This document shows positions 7,540 through 17,045 of a stretch of DNA of 64,000 nt, piece by piece. Position 1 is the stretch's first letter. Every line of letters starts with the position of its first letter. The notes under the pieces were generated by a model. That model made no database searches. It had not been told where the DNA came from and saw nothing but the letters and a program-made list of their open reading frames with translations. The stretch is from Deinococcus sp. AJ005 (GTDB taxonomy: Bacteria; Deinococcota; Deinococci; Deinococcales; Deinococcaceae). The stretch lies in contig NZ_CP044987.1 in the NCBI RefSeq assembly GCF_009017495.1, positions 1 through 64,000 of the forward strand. Reading direction: 5' to 3'. The position numbers and the translations under genes were made by a program.

Positions 7540-10051
7540 CCTCACTCACCACCTCGATGTCGTGTGCCCCCGAACAGAAGAGCCAGGTGGGCGGCAGCGT
7601 CACCGCGTCTGCCCCGTCCTCCTGAACGACCGACTGGTAACTCCGGCCTGAAGTGCGGCTCAGCCGCAACCCCCAGGGGCCGCCGGCCAGGGTCAGGCTG
7701 CGCGCGGCGGCCACCGCACGCACCGGTTCGAAGCGCCGCACTTCGTTGAGCGGGAGACCGCTGTCCACGCTGGGATTGATCCAGGTGGGCTCGGCCTGCC
7801 CGAGGCGCAGTGACGCCACCCCCATGTGGTGCGACGCGGCGTACGCGGTCTCCCCGGTAAATGCCAGGTCCAGGCAACTGCCTCCTGTCCAGCCGGTCTT
7901 AAGGGTGATCCAGCCTTCGGGCGGGTCTTCCGCGCCGCGCAGCTCCCAGCGCCGGCAGCCGGGACCGTCCTCGTCGCCCTCGGCGGCCAGCCCGGCCCAT
8001 AGGAAGGCCCGCGTGCCGTCGTGCTGGACGGCCAGTACGCGCACGTCCTGTTGCTCGAGTCCCATGGCCCGGAAGGACTTGCTGGCGCCCCCACTGGACA
8101 GCAGCACCCCGCCGCGGGACTGCGCGGCCACCGCCACCACCGGATCACCCTGTGGAGCGTGATGGACCCTGACCGCGTAGAGGGGGAGGTTGGGCTGGCC
8201 CGGCGTGACGGCCACCGGGGTGACCGTGGCCTGCCCCGGCGTCACCCGGACCTCGAGCAGCCCCGTGTCGGTGGCCAGTAGGAGCCAGGACTGGTCGCCG
8301 CGCCTGACCCAGTCGGCGTCCCTGACCACCACGTCCAGGGTCAGCGGCGGCTGCCAGCTTTCCCCACAGTCGAACGACACCAGCAGGTGCGCCACCCCGT
8401 CCCCGGCCTCGGTGAGCACAGCCAGAAATCCGGCCTGAGCAGCGTGCGCACGGACCAGCCGGAGGTTTTCACCTGCAACGGTCAGGACCGCTTCCCAGCC
8501 CTCACCGTCGTTCAGGGAGCGGAACAACAGGTCGTCGCAGGCCGCGTACCACGTCTGCGGCTGAAAGGTGTCGGTGGCCAGGGCGCGGACGGCGCCCCGC
8601 GGCTGTTCGTCCACCAGCAGGCCCACCTGGTCGGCCCAGGCCACGCCGGGTTCGGACAGGGCCACGGCGAACACGTGGGAACTACGCAGGGTCTGCCCGA
8701 AACGCCAGCCCTCCTCGGTGGATTCGGTGGGCAGGGGATTGATGCCGAGGCGCAGGCGTCGGACGACGTTGGCCCTGATCTGTTCGTGGTTCTGGTAGCG
8801 CCGCGCCACGACCCGGGCCCGGACACGTACGGTTTTGACGCGCGCCCACTGCACGTCGCAGGCGGTGCCCAGAATGCGCCTGGCGTCGATCGCCCGCGCG
8901 ATGTCACCGAGTACCTCGGGTTGCTGCGCGTCTAACAGCAGTGCCGACGTGAGCTGGGCGCGGCTGTCCGGCGCCACCTCCGGCACCAGCACCAGCCCCA
9001 CGGTGCCCGGGGTCCCGTGCGCCCACAGGGCGCTTTGCGTGAAGGCGCGCGCCCGGGCGACCGAGCGGGCGTGGTCCAGGGCGATGAACTCGTAATCCGA
9101 CGCCGTGACCGCCCGGTACTGATGACGCACGTGCATCGGCCCGCGCACCAGGGCGTGTTCCAGCGACTCGGCCGCCTGCCCGCCGGACGCCGGGGCGGGA
9201 TTGGTCACGCCCACGCCTGGAAGCGCGGCCCTCACGGTGGTCAGCGAGCCGGCCGCCACGTTGCCGGCTTCGCCGCCGCCCCGCCAGTACCATGCCCGGA
9301 TTTCCCGACCGGGTTCCGGCGCCGCCTGTCCACGTAGGACCGGGGCGAAGGTCACCGTCCCGGCCAGACGGTCGGCCAGGTACGTCTGCTCGGTCTGAAT
9401 CCCGGAAGCGAAGAACGGCACTTCCCGGCAGATGCGGTAGGTCTTCTCCAGCCAGGTCATGACGGGCGTATTGGGATCCACCTCGTCCAGGCGGGTCTCC
9501 ACGGCGACGATCAGGTCGGCGCCCTCGGCCTCTGGCATCGGCGCGATCAACGGTGGACGGGCCAGTTGCATGGCCGGCCCCGCACTCACCCCGGTGTGGC
9601 CCAGCAACTCGGCATGCACGAATTCGGCGTGGAGGGCGGGCACGTCCACCGACGCGGTCCCTGGCGGGAGTTCGGCGTCTCTCATGGTCGAGAACACGGC
9701 GGCGGCACCCTGGTCCGCCCGCCCCACGCCTACTTGAGTGCCGGCCGGAAGATGGAGCGTACCGGCGGCGCCGTCCGTACGCGAGAAACGCAGGGTCACC
9801 CGGGCCGCCGACGGTGGCAGCAATACCACGCCCAGCAGCCGCAGGAATTCCACGAAGGCCTTGTCCGGCAGGCGGTTCAGACGGTAAATCATGGTGTCGG
9901 TGAGAAAGGCGAACAGTTCCAGCAGCACCGTTCCTGGATCGCCGGCTGAGAAGTCCGTCCATTCGGCGCAGCTCTTGCGCGCCCGGGCGATGGCTGCCGC
10001 GCGGAGTTGCTCGTAAGTGCAGTCGTCCAGATTGGGCGTGGGCAGCGGCAT
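7520..10051 (-). CDS. baseplate assembly protein J-like (Afp11/gpJ family)
   Basis: An 843-residue baseplate wedge protein. The start MPLPTPNLDDCTYEQL overlaps the upstream gp25 stop (TGATG). The N-terminal 150 residues (ARARKSCAEWTDFSAGDPG, LLELFAFLTDTMIYRLNRLP) are characteristic of the putative baseplate assembly proteins of eCIS and related tails. The middle contains the gpJ-like segment (residues about 330-480), and the last 300 residues are a beta-propeller-like WD/sialidase-style repeat region (phrases such as SFDCGESW, SSGGASKSF). The long C-terminal repeat extension is larger than in simple phage gpJ and may form the outer baseplate or a binding surface. Confidence 0.85.
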   Translation of the reverse strand: MPLPTPNLDDCTYEQLRAAAIARARKSCAEWTDFSAGDPGTVLLELFAFLTDTMIYRLNRLPDKAFVEFLRLLGVVLLPPSAARVTLRFSRTDGAAGTLHLPAGTQVGVGRADQGAAAVFSTMRDAELPPGTASVDVPALHAEFVHAELLGHTGVSAGPAMQLARPPLIAPMPEAEGADLIVAVETRLDEVDPNTPVMTWLEKTYRICREVPFFASGIQTEQTYLADRLAGTVTFAPVLRGQAAPEPGREIRAWYWRGGGEAGNVAAGSLTTVRAALPGVGVTNPAPASGGQAAESLEHALVRGPMHVRHQYRAVTASDYEFIALDHARSVARARAFTQSALWAHGTPGTVGLVLVPEVAPDSRAQLTSALLLDAQQPEVLGDIARAIDARRILGTACDVQWARVKTVRVRARVVARRYQNHEQIRANVVRRLRLGINPLPTESTEEGWRFGQTLRSSHVFAVALSEPGVAWADQVGLLVDEQPRGAVRALATDTFQPQTWYAACDDLLFRSLNDGEGWEAVLTVAGENLRLVRAHAAQAGFLAVLTEAGDGVAHLLVSFDCGESWQPPLTLDVVVRDADWVRRGDQSWLLLATDTGLLEVRVTPGQATVTPVAVTPGQPNLPLYAVRVHHAPQGDPVVAVAAQSRGGVLLSSGGASKSFRAMGLEQQDVRVLAVQHDGTRAFLWAGLAAEGDEDGPGCRRWELRGAEDPPEGWITLKTGWTGGSCLDLAFTGETAYAASHHMGVASLRLGQAEPTWINPSVDSGLPLNEVRRFEPVRAVAAARSLTLAGGPWGLRLSRTSGRSYQSVVQEDGADAVTLPPTWLFCSGAHDIEVVSEDETRRT

Positions 10052-10506
10052 CAGCGCTGCCCCGCCTCGTCGCCGAGGTTCAGCGCGAATTGCAGGTGGT
10101 CTTCTTGCCGCGTGCCCCGGATCCGGTACTGGAAGGTCAGGCGCAGCACCTGCGGGGCATCGGTAGCGCGCCCCGCGTCGAGATGCAGCACCACCGCCCG
10201 GGGTTCCCAGCGCTCGACGGCCTGCCGCACGTAATGGATGGCCAGCCCGGCGGTGGTGTCGTCGTTTGGCGCGAACATCAGCCGGGAGAGGTGACAGCCG
10301 TACTCGGGGCGCATGACCCGCTCGCCGGGCCGGGTCGAGATCAACATCAGCAGCGACTGGCGCACCAGCGCTGGGCCGCCAACCATTTGAATGCCTCCCC
10401 GATGCAGCCGCAGCCCTGCCGGTTCGCCGCGCCGCTGTGGATCGTCCAGGTCCGGATGCACGAAACGCCATCCCTGCTCTGCGGCCCCCCGCTCAGGCGC
10501 CGTCAT
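10051..10506 (-). CDS. gp25/GPW-type baseplate wedge protein
   Basis: A 151-residue gp25 homologue. The core pattern LISTRPGERVMRPEYGCHL followed by AIHYVRQAVERWEPRAVV is that of the gp25/Afp9 lysozyme-like wedge subunit, which links the sheath baseplate to the spike hub. The ATG overlaps the previous gene by four bases. It is of normal length for this family. Confidence 0.9.
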   Translation of the reverse strand: MTAPERGAAEQGWRFVHPDLDDPQRRGEPAGLRLHRGGIQMVGGPALVRQSLLMLISTRPGERVMRPEYGCHLSRLMFAPNDDTTAGLAIHYVRQAVERWEPRAVVLHLDAGRATDAPQVLRLTFQYRIRGTRQEDHLQFALNLGDEAGQR

Positions 10507-10844
10507 GGCCGTTCCGCCAGCAGATTCTGGCCAGGCCGGCGAACCAGGTATTCCACGATGCCGGGCGGCGTGCCGTCGGTCAGCCCCCGCACGCTGTCGA
10601 GCGCCACGCGGCGGCTTTCGATCCACAGCAACCCGGAATAGCCCACCTTGACCTTCAGGGTCCGCTGGCAGGGCTTGATGCCGACCCCGTAATTCGGGCA
10701 GAAGCGGATAGGCCGTCCTTCGGGGTCGCTGTCCACCAACAGTGCCTGGCCCTCCACGAACACCAGAGACTGCGAGGCTTCCAGGCCAACCCGCCCGATC
10801 TCGTGCTTGCACACCAGTTGGGCTCGGTCCGTCAACAGTTTCAT
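10503..10844 (-). CDS. small injection-system protein, possible PAAR-position spike component
   Basis: A 113-residue protein between the VgrG-like spike and gp25, the place where eCIS loci such as Afp and PVC encode the PAAR spike tip. It is beta-rich with three cysteines (VCKHEIG, FCPNYGVGIKPC) and no clear PAAR signature. It starts directly after the VgrG stop and overlaps gp25 by four bases, so it is certainly part of the operon. A spike-tip role is inferred from position only. Confidence 0.6.
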   Translation of the reverse strand: MKLLTDRAQLVCKHEIGRVGLEASQSLVFVEGQALLVDSDPEGRPIRFCPNYGVGIKPCQRTLKVKVGYSGLLWIESRRVALDSVRGLTDGTPPGIVEYLVRRPGQNLLAERP

Positions 10845-12332
10845 TCAGGCCCTCTCAAAGTTGATGCGTTCACCGCGAATGACCACTTCCTGCCCGGGCG
10901 CTTCGAGCACCAGTCGCCGGGCCGCGTGCACCCGGACATGCTCTGGCGTGAGTTCCACGACGCTGCCCTGCCCGTCTTCCAGCACCAGGGTCCGGGCTGC
11001 CGCATCGAGTACGACCTTCTGCCCGGCGGCGCTGCGGAGGGTCAGGCGCCTGGCCCGTCCATCCACCACCCCGCTGTCGGGGAGGCCGGCCTGACCGTAC
11101 AGGCCGCCGAGTAGGATGCCGGGGCTGCCCTCTCCATGCGGCAGCAGCACCAGCACCTGGTCGCCCACGTCGGGCAGCGCCATCAGGCCCCGTTCCGCGC
11201 CCGCAGCCACACTCAACACCTGGAGCCAGCCGCTCAGCAGGCCGGCCTGCGCCGGCATCCTGACCTGCACCCGGCCCAGGTCGGCGGGGTCGTCCACCGC
11301 CGCCACCACCCCCAACGTCGCCGCCAGCGGCGCGGACGGCCCACGCGGCGGATTGGGCCGGCTGCAAAATTCGGTGACGTAGCCGGATCCGGCCTCGACC
11401 CGGTGAACGACTTCCGTGAGCACGAACTCGCCGTTCAGATGTGCGTCCAGACCGTCGAGCCGGACCCCGCTGCCGGGCCGCAGCCGCCCGTCGCCGTCAC
11501 ACACGCCCCAGCAGGTGTGGCTGGCCCCCGAGCGCCAGTCGAGTTCGGCCTGGGCCGCCCACTGCGCCTCCTCATCGCTGTCGACCGGGACCCCCACCAG
11601 TTTCCGCACGCCTGCGCCCAGGACCTCCGACTTGGCGGTCGCCATCGGGGTGGGCATGCTCGGTGCCGTCGCCCGGCCCTGCACCGCCGTCACCTGCAGG
11701 GCGTTCCAGCCGTACACCTCGACCTCGGGACAGGCCGCGTCCACATTCGATTCGATCCGCGCTTCTAGCAGGTTGCGTCCGAGTTCTAGGACCACGCGCG
11801 TCCCGTTGCCTGCCGGCCCTAGAAATTCCAGACAGTCGCCCTGAAGCTGAAAATGTCGTCCGTTCTGCACGCTCAAACCCGTCAGCAGCTCGAGGTCGGA
11901 CTGCCGCAGCTGCGCGGTCCAGACGCGGGGCAGGGCCTCCCGGTCCAGATCGAGTCTCACCCCCAGCCTGTCGCTGAGGGCCTGGGCGACGTCTCGCAGG
12001 CCCTGACCGTCGAGGGTTTGCGCCGGCATGCTCTTGCGCAGCCGGTGTAGCCGGTCGTAGGCCCGTACGCGCACCTCACGGAGGCCGCCCGGCAGGTATT
12101 CCACGCTTAGGGCGGTCACCTCGCCGTCAAACAGGGGCAGGCCGCTCCACTCCTCAACCAGGAGACCGTCGCCGATGGTGACCGGCAGGGGCCCGTCGCC
12201 CACCAGGCCCAGCTCACAAGCACTGGGCAGGGAGAGCTTGCGCACGACCCGCAGTTCGCGCACGGTCCCCCCCCAAGCGTCCAGCGTCTGGTTGCCCAGG
12301 CGCAGACGCAGCGGCGCTCCAGGCGCCGTCAT
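10845..12332 (-). CDS. VgrG/gp5-gp27-like spike protein (Afp8 type)
   Basis: A 495-residue spike hub. Residues 1 to about 330 match the phage late-control gene D/gp27 hub (LPVTIGDGLLVEEWSGLP, VRVRAYDRLHRLRKSMPAQT). The segment from about residue 345 is the gp5-type OB fold (LGRVQVRMPAQAG, LPDVGDQVLVLLPHGEGSP), ending in a short beta-helix-like repeat tail. It carries no obvious fused effector domain after the OB fold. It overlaps the LysM gene upstream by four bases. Confidence 0.88.
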   Translation of the reverse strand: MTAPGAPLRLRLGNQTLDAWGGTVRELRVVRKLSLPSACELGLVGDGPLPVTIGDGLLVEEWSGLPLFDGEVTALSVEYLPGGLREVRVRAYDRLHRLRKSMPAQTLDGQGLRDVAQALSDRLGVRLDLDREALPRVWTAQLRQSDLELLTGLSVQNGRHFQLQGDCLEFLGPAGNGTRVVLELGRNLLEARIESNVDAACPEVEVYGWNALQVTAVQGRATAPSMPTPMATAKSEVLGAGVRKLVGVPVDSDEEAQWAAQAELDWRSGASHTCWGVCDGDGRLRPGSGVRLDGLDAHLNGEFVLTEVVHRVEAGSGYVTEFCSRPNPPRGPSAPLAATLGVVAAVDDPADLGRVQVRMPAQAGLLSGWLQVLSVAAGAERGLMALPDVGDQVLVLLPHGEGSPGILLGGLYGQAGLPDSGVVDGRARRLTLRSAAGQKVVLDAAARTLVLEDGQGSVVELTPEHVRVHAARRLVLEAPGQEVVIRGERINFERA

Positions 12333-13087
12333 GCCTCGTCCCTGGCGCCGACGGCGCGGCCGAAACCGGACAGGAGTGGGAGTTGGAGCACTTGGCCGGC
12401 GCTCAGTTCGAGGGGATTGACCAGCTGGTTGACTTGGGCGATCAACCGCCAGGCCGCCGGGTCACCGTAGGCCTCGAAAGCCAGGGCGTCCAGACGGCTA
12501 CCGACGTTCAGACCGTCACCCTGGATCTCGACCGTGTCGGCCGGCGCCGGCGGCAGGCCGTCCAGGCCGGGCGGCCACGCGGTCCAGGATCTGGGCGCCG
12601 GGGGTTGCGTCTGCGCCGGCGTTGCCTGCGGGGCGGCCAGTTCGGGAATTCGGCGCAGACGCATGCGCAGCCAAGAGCGCTGCGGTGCGCCGCTCGCGGC
12701 AAAAGACTCGAAACGCTCGCTGATCGCCAGGATGACTCCGGGGACATTCCACGACTTGCCCCACAGAAACCGGACCCGGGCCAGCGCCGGTCCTGGTCCT
12801 CCTGCCTCGGCCAGTCGCCACAGCGGCCGCGTCAGTTCGCGGACGTCGCCGGCCCGCACCGGCTGCTCTTGCAGCGACGTGTCGAACAGCAGGTCCAGCT
12901 CCAATTCAGTCACGCCGCCCCCGGCGGCCAGCAGCGGGTCATCATCCTGGAGCCGGGCCCCGAGCAGCCCGCCCACGGACCGCCGCGCCGTGGTTCCCGC
13001 CTGTCGCTTGACGGTCAGTTGCTCGGGGTTGAGCAGACACGAGATCCGCTCGTTGCTGGATTCAATCAGGAAGTTGACCCGTTCCAC
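12329..13087 (-). CDS. LysM-containing tube-baseplate connector (Afp7 type)
   Basis: A 252-residue protein. The N-terminus (ISCLLNPEQLTVKRQAG, LDLLFDTSL) is typical of the eCIS/Afp7 gp53-like protein and the C-terminal 55 residues are a LysM-like domain (LDALAFEAYGDPAAWRLIAQ, NPLELSAGQVLQLPLL). In this family the LysM part packs in the baseplate rather than binding peptidoglycan. Its start overlaps the upstream proline-rich gene by 22 bases. Confidence 0.85.
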   Translation of the reverse strand: MERVNFLIESSNERISCLLNPEQLTVKRQAGTTARRSVGGLLGARLQDDDPLLAAGGGVTELELDLLFDTSLQEQPVRAGDVRELTRPLWRLAEAGGPGPALARVRFLWGKSWNVPGVILAISERFESFAASGAPQRSWLRMRLRRIPELAAPQATPAQTQPPAPRSWTAWPPGLDGLPPAPADTVEIQGDGLNVGSRLDALAFEAYGDPAAWRLIAQVNQLVNPLELSAGQVLQLPLLSGFGRAVGARDEA

Positions 13088-13959
13088 GGTTCACCTGCCT
13101 GTTCCCGCTGCACCTCTTTCCAGCGTGCCCGGTCGCGCTGAAACGCCTGGAGATCCTCGGGAGCGTCCTCACGCAGCGGCAGGTCAGCCCAGCCGTCTGG
13201 CGCTTGGACGGCCCCTGGTGCGTCTGAGATCGTTTTCCGGGGCGCCTGGGCCGCCGCCAGTGCAGTCGTCATCAACACAGAGCGCCGGGGCTGATCCAGC
13301 CAGGCCACGCGGGGCACGGACGTAGGCATGGGCGCATCCATGGCGGCCATCGGGGCTATGGGAGGGACCGTGGCGGCAGCCCGGAAGACGTCACGTTTCG
13401 GTGATACGAACGGCGTGCGGGGCGGAGCGGGAAAGGCGGGCCTGATCCCATCGCCTGGGGCAGGAGCGAGACGTTCAGGCGGCCTGGGCGGATTGATCAT
13501 GGCGTGGGAGCGGGGCAGCTCCCGCAGCTCAGAGTGGACGGTCAGACGAATCGGTGACGCCGCCGGCCAGCGTGGCTCTGCCGAACCGGACGCCGCGTCG
13601 ACCGAGAACTGGATGCGTCCGGGACGCCCTGCAAGCATGTTCGCGGGCATGGCGACCGTCCCCGGGACAACGGCCTCCGGTGGTGTGGCTCGCGGAGGCG
13701 GCCGACCAGCAGGACGTGGGGCGGCCGGACGTGCCGGTTGGGAGCTGGGCGTGGCGGTACTCAGCCCTGTCCACTGGAGCTCAGGCCGGCGAACGTGCGC
13801 CAGCCAGTCCTTTGGCGGGGTCGAGGGGAGCCGCCCCGGCTGCATGGGCGGTGCGTCAGCCCGGTCGGGCCCAGTCTCCCACTCTTCGAGGCGGCGCGAG
13901 AGGGCCTGCACCCCGAGCCGGAGCCAGCGGCGCAGCCAGGAGGGCGGACGCCGGTTCAC
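13066..13959 (-). CDS. proline/alanine-rich injection-system protein
   Basis: A 297-residue low-complexity protein, rich in Pro, Ala and Arg, with a basic N-terminus (RRPPSWLRRWLRLG) and no recognised domain. The GTG start overlaps the tube stop (GTGA). It occupies the place between tube and LysM protein. The composition suggests an extended, mostly disordered polypeptide. It could be a cargo-binding or internal tube protein, or a minimal tape measure, but this is speculation; it is far too short and proline-rich for a normal helical tape measure. Confidence 0.6.
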   Translation of the reverse strand: MNRRPPSWLRRWLRLGVQALSRRLEEWETGPDRADAPPMQPGRLPSTPPKDWLAHVRRPELQWTGLSTATPSSQPARPAAPRPAGRPPPRATPPEAVVPGTVAMPANMLAGRPGRIQFSVDAASGSAEPRWPAASPIRLTVHSELRELPRSHAMINPPRPPERLAPAPGDGIRPAFPAPPRTPFVSPKRDVFRAAATVPPIAPMAAMDAPMPTSVPRVAWLDQPRRSVLMTTALAAAQAPRKTISDAPGAVQAPDGWADLPLREDAPEDLQAFQRDRARWKEVQREQAGEPWNGSTS

Positions 13960-14387
13960 GCGCGTTCCAGCGAGTCGTACACGAGGGTCAGGTGTTCCAG
14001 GGCCGCGTCCTGACTCATGGCGTCCAGCAGGGCGCCGCGCCACTGCGACGGCCAGGCGTTCAGCAGGTTCCAGCGCATGACCTCGACCGTCCCCTGGGGG
14101 TCAAGCATCAGGATGGACACGTTCTTCCGGACCACCTCGCCCCGCACGGCGCTCATCAGCCAGTCCCACAGCTCGTGCGACTGGGTCAGGCCGTACTTCA
14201 GTTCCACATCGGCGTATTCCACCCGCCCAGGCAGGGCGCGGGTCACCTGGCCGTTGCCGCCCTCGCGGTAACGGATGACGCCGAGGCGGACGCCCAGGCC
14301 GCTGCACTGCGTGAAGTGTCCCTCGACCACGCCCTGGATGACGACTTTGAAGTTGTAGCTGCGGAAGGGGTCTTGGATCAGGGTCAT
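13956..14387 (-). CDS. phage tail tube protein (gp19-like)
   Basis: A 143-residue inner tube protein. The pattern QDPFRSYNFKVVIQGV, FTQCSGLGVRLGVIRYREGG and DVELKYGLTQSHELWDWL is that of eCIS tube subunits (Afp1/Afp5 type). It polymerises into the hexameric tube inside the sheath. It overlaps the sheath stop by four bases. Only one tube gene is present, while many eCIS loci have two. Confidence 0.92.
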   Translation of the reverse strand: MTLIQDPFRSYNFKVVIQGVVEGHFTQCSGLGVRLGVIRYREGGNGQVTRALPGRVEYADVELKYGLTQSHELWDWLMSAVRGEVVRKNVSILMLDPQGTVEVMRWNLLNAWPSQWRGALLDAMSQDAALEHLTLVYDSLERA

Positions 14388-15598
14388 GCGGAATCACCCA
14401 GGCTTTCGGTGTCGCTGCGTTGGTCCATCTGGCTCAGCCGGAAGACGATGAACTCTGCCGGTTTGACGGGGGCCACGCCGATCAGGGTGACGACCTGCCC
14501 GGCGTCGATCACCTCCGGCGGGTTGGTCTCACGATCGCATTTGACGAAGAAGGCCTCCTGGGGGGTCCGGCCCATCAGGGCCCCGTCGCGCCACAACCGC
14601 AACAGAAAGGCGCTGACGTCCCGGCGAATGGATTTCCAGAGCGTCTCGTCGTTGGGCTCGAAGACGATCCAGCGGGTGCTCAGGGCGATGGATTCCTTGA
14701 TCATGTTGAACAGTCGCCGGACATTCAGGTAACGGAATTCGCTGGCACTGTCCGCCACGGTACGCGCCCCCCAGACCCTGACGCCCTCGGTCGAGAAGAA
14801 CCGCACGGCGTTCACGCCGTGGCTGTTGAGCTGTTCCTGCTCGGCGCGGGTCAGGTGGTATGTCAGATCCAGTGCGCCGCGCACCGATTCGTTGGCCGGG
14901 GCCTTGTGCACGCCGCGTGTCGCGTCGGTGCGCGCCCAGATGCCCGCCATATGGCCGCTGGGGGGCACGTCCACCAGCACGTCGGTCTTGAGTGGATCCC
15001 GCACCCTCAACCACGGGAAATACACGGCGCCGTACCCGTCATCCGACTGTCGGGGCCGCAACCCCACCAGTGTGCCCGTGGGCGCTCTGGTGGCCGGGTC
15101 GGCGTCGCCGGGAGCACGGTCGGGTGCGGCGGATTTCGCCACGACCGTCAGGGCCATCACGTCCACAACGGCCAGCGGCGCGTCCAGAACCGCGACGCGG
15201 TCGCCCAGCTGCTCGCAGTGGCCGAGCAGGGCGTCGTAACTGGCCGCGTCGGTCAGGCCAGGTGCGGCGACGATGGCGACGTCGTCGCGCTGGGCCACTA
15301 GGTCCAGCGCCCGCATCAACTCGCCCGCGCTCCCCATGTTGACCACGTAACATCGCTGTCCTCCGTTCTGGAAGAACCCGAACACCGCCTGCGACAGATC
15401 GGTGCTCTCCTGCCCACCTGCGGCGTAACTTCGCTGGAATTCCGACCAGTTGGTCACCGCACGGATGTCCATGGGAAAGGCCTTGTGGTCGGGCGCGACT
15501 CCAATCAGGGCAGCAGTGCTCGTCCCGACCGCTTCGATGGGTCTGGGGCCACCCGGCACTTCTTCCACATAGACGTCGGGGGCCAGATAATTCGGCAT
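14384..15598 (-). CDS. contractile tail sheath protein
   Basis: A 404-residue sheath subunit beginning MPNYLAPDVYVEEVPGG, the standard N-terminus of phage/eCIS sheaths. The C-terminal domain carries the conserved SLRWIVFEPNDE-like and ECDxxTNPP-like segments (here RWIVFEPNDETLWKSIRRDV and KCDRETNPPEVIDAG). The start is set by GAAGGAGAACC before the ATG. It is the only sheath gene in the window; Afp and PVC have several. Confidence 0.95.
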   Translation of the reverse strand: MPNYLAPDVYVEEVPGGPRPIEAVGTSTAALIGVAPDHKAFPMDIRAVTNWSEFQRSYAAGGQESTDLSQAVFGFFQNGGQRCYVVNMGSAGELMRALDLVAQRDDVAIVAAPGLTDAASYDALLGHCEQLGDRVAVLDAPLAVVDVMALTVVAKSAAPDRAPGDADPATRAPTGTLVGLRPRQSDDGYGAVYFPWLRVRDPLKTDVLVDVPPSGHMAGIWARTDATRGVHKAPANESVRGALDLTYHLTRAEQEQLNSHGVNAVRFFSTEGVRVWGARTVADSASEFRYLNVRRLFNMIKESIALSTRWIVFEPNDETLWKSIRRDVSAFLLRLWRDGALMGRTPQEAFFVKCDRETNPPEVIDAGQVVTLIGVAPVKPAEFIVFRLSQMDQRSDTESLGDSA

Positions 15599-15664
15599 GG
15601 AAGGTTCTCCTTCTGGGACCCGCAGACGGGCCGGACGCAAAGCGAGGTGAACAGGATGCGGCAC

Positions 15665-16312
15665 CTATTTGGGCGGGAGAAGCGGGATCTGCCAGTCTGC
15701 GGGAGGAAGGGGCGGACGCGCCAAGACGTGCTGGTGGGCGGTCATGACCTCCACGGCGTCTTCTGGACGCACCACCATCTCGAACTGCCCGGAGCGGTCA
15801 GTGTAGATGGCGTCGCCCAGACCGTCCACGGTGATGCGGGCGCCGGCGACCGCCTGGCCGTCTCCATCGACCACCCGGCCGCGCCGCAGGGTGGCCGGCG
15901 AGGATGTCACGTGGATGGTGTGGCGTGTCGGGAACGGGGCCACCGTCTCGTCCAGCGGCACCGTGACGGGAACCAGCAGGGAGAAAGCTGGTTGGGGCGG
16001 CCAGCCCAGGGCCAGCCACAGCTCAGGGGCGACGTCTCCCAGCTCCACCTGGAACTCAGGCTCCTGCATGGCGCTGATCAGCAGTCTCCCCATCTGTTCC
16101 CTGACCGAATCGTCGGTGCAGGTCACCAGATAACGGAACTTGACCCGGAGCGGTGCGCGTCCCAGCGTGCGGGGCGGCGGCATGGGCAACAGGCCCAGCA
16201 GGGTGAACCGCACGGAGGAGCCATCCTCCCTGGGCGCATCCGAGAACTGTACGGGGTCCAGGCCGCGGGCAGCGGCCCAGCCGGTCAGTTGTCGCGTCAC
16301 ATGGTCAAACAT
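15665..16312 (-). CDS. tail terminator / cap protein (Pvc16-N, DUF4255)
   Basis: A 215-residue protein, first gene of the injection-system operon. The N-terminal 150 residues (MFDHVTRQLTGWAAARG, RYLVTCTDDSVREQMGRLL) match the DUF4255/Afp16 cap that closes the distal end of tube and sheath. The C-terminal 65 residues look like a carboxypeptidase-regulatory-like beta-sandwich (GRVVDGDGQAVAGARITVDG). The frame is open further upstream to 16573, but that part is not protein-like; MFDHVTR is the natural start, with a weak ribosome-binding site. Confidence 0.85.
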   Translation of the reverse strand: MFDHVTRQLTGWAAARGLDPVQFSDAPREDGSSVRFTLLGLLPMPPPRTLGRAPLRVKFRYLVTCTDDSVREQMGRLLISAMQEPEFQVELGDVAPELWLALGWPPQPAFSLLVPVTVPLDETVAPFPTRHTIHVTSSPATLRRGRVVDGDGQAVAGARITVDGLGDAIYTDRSGQFEMVVRPEDAVEVMTAHQHVLARPPLPPADWQIPLLPPK

Positions 16313-17045
16313 GGTCAGCCTGCCTACGGATAGAGGTTGTTTGGTTCGACGCGGCGCAGGCAGGGATCTTTGCGCTAGGGCAGCCGCACGCCCGATGACA
16401 CGAATAGAAACGACGATCAGTTCGGCGGGAAGGACTATTCGGATGGTGTGCCGAACTCTCCATGCTGTGCCTCCTCGAGTTGTGGCCGGTGTGCCGCACG
16501 GGTACCGTCTGTACCCCATGTCCAGTGTCGACATGCACCGTGACCGGACCGTGATCAGGACACCGCGAACCATCCATGTCGAGTTCGAGTGGAGCGGCCG
16601 CTCGCCGAAGACCCGTTGCTGGAAACCGGAGGAGTGCTCGAAGGGGATGTCGCGCCTGGCTGGAGCCCTGATGCCATGTCGTCCAGAATCGCTGGTGAGA
16701 AGGTGTTCGACGGCGTCGTCAGTGGAAAACGCGGATCACCAACATGAGGGTCGTCAGGCGAAGATGATCCGGCGTCCCCCCGTATTCGTGCTGAACATCC
16801 TGACTCTACTCCGCTCTCAAGCGTAGATAAAGCGCCTCAACCCGAGTCCGGAAAAACGCCCTACTCCATGGCCGAGATCCTGGGGGAGCGAATGTGCCGT
16901 GTCATCTCGACCGAAACGGACTGGGCTGGCGGGGAATGCAGCTTAAAGCCCTTGCGCCCGGTGGGCCACGAGGGAAAGAGGACATCGCCTCAAGACGGTT
17001 GCTGTCGCCAACGAAGCTGGGTGTCCGTCAAGCATTCCTAACATT
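16313..17045. other. gene-free stretch between the injection-system operon and parB
   Basis: No open frame here has convincing protein character. The right end holds the partition palindrome and the left end must hold the promoter for the leftward injection-system operon. I could not identify a clear -35/-10 pair by eye. Confidence 0.5.

Noticed and set aside
13554..14732. 392-codon plus-strand frame over tube and sheath genes
   Set aside because: Antisense to well-supported tube, sheath and Pro-rich genes.
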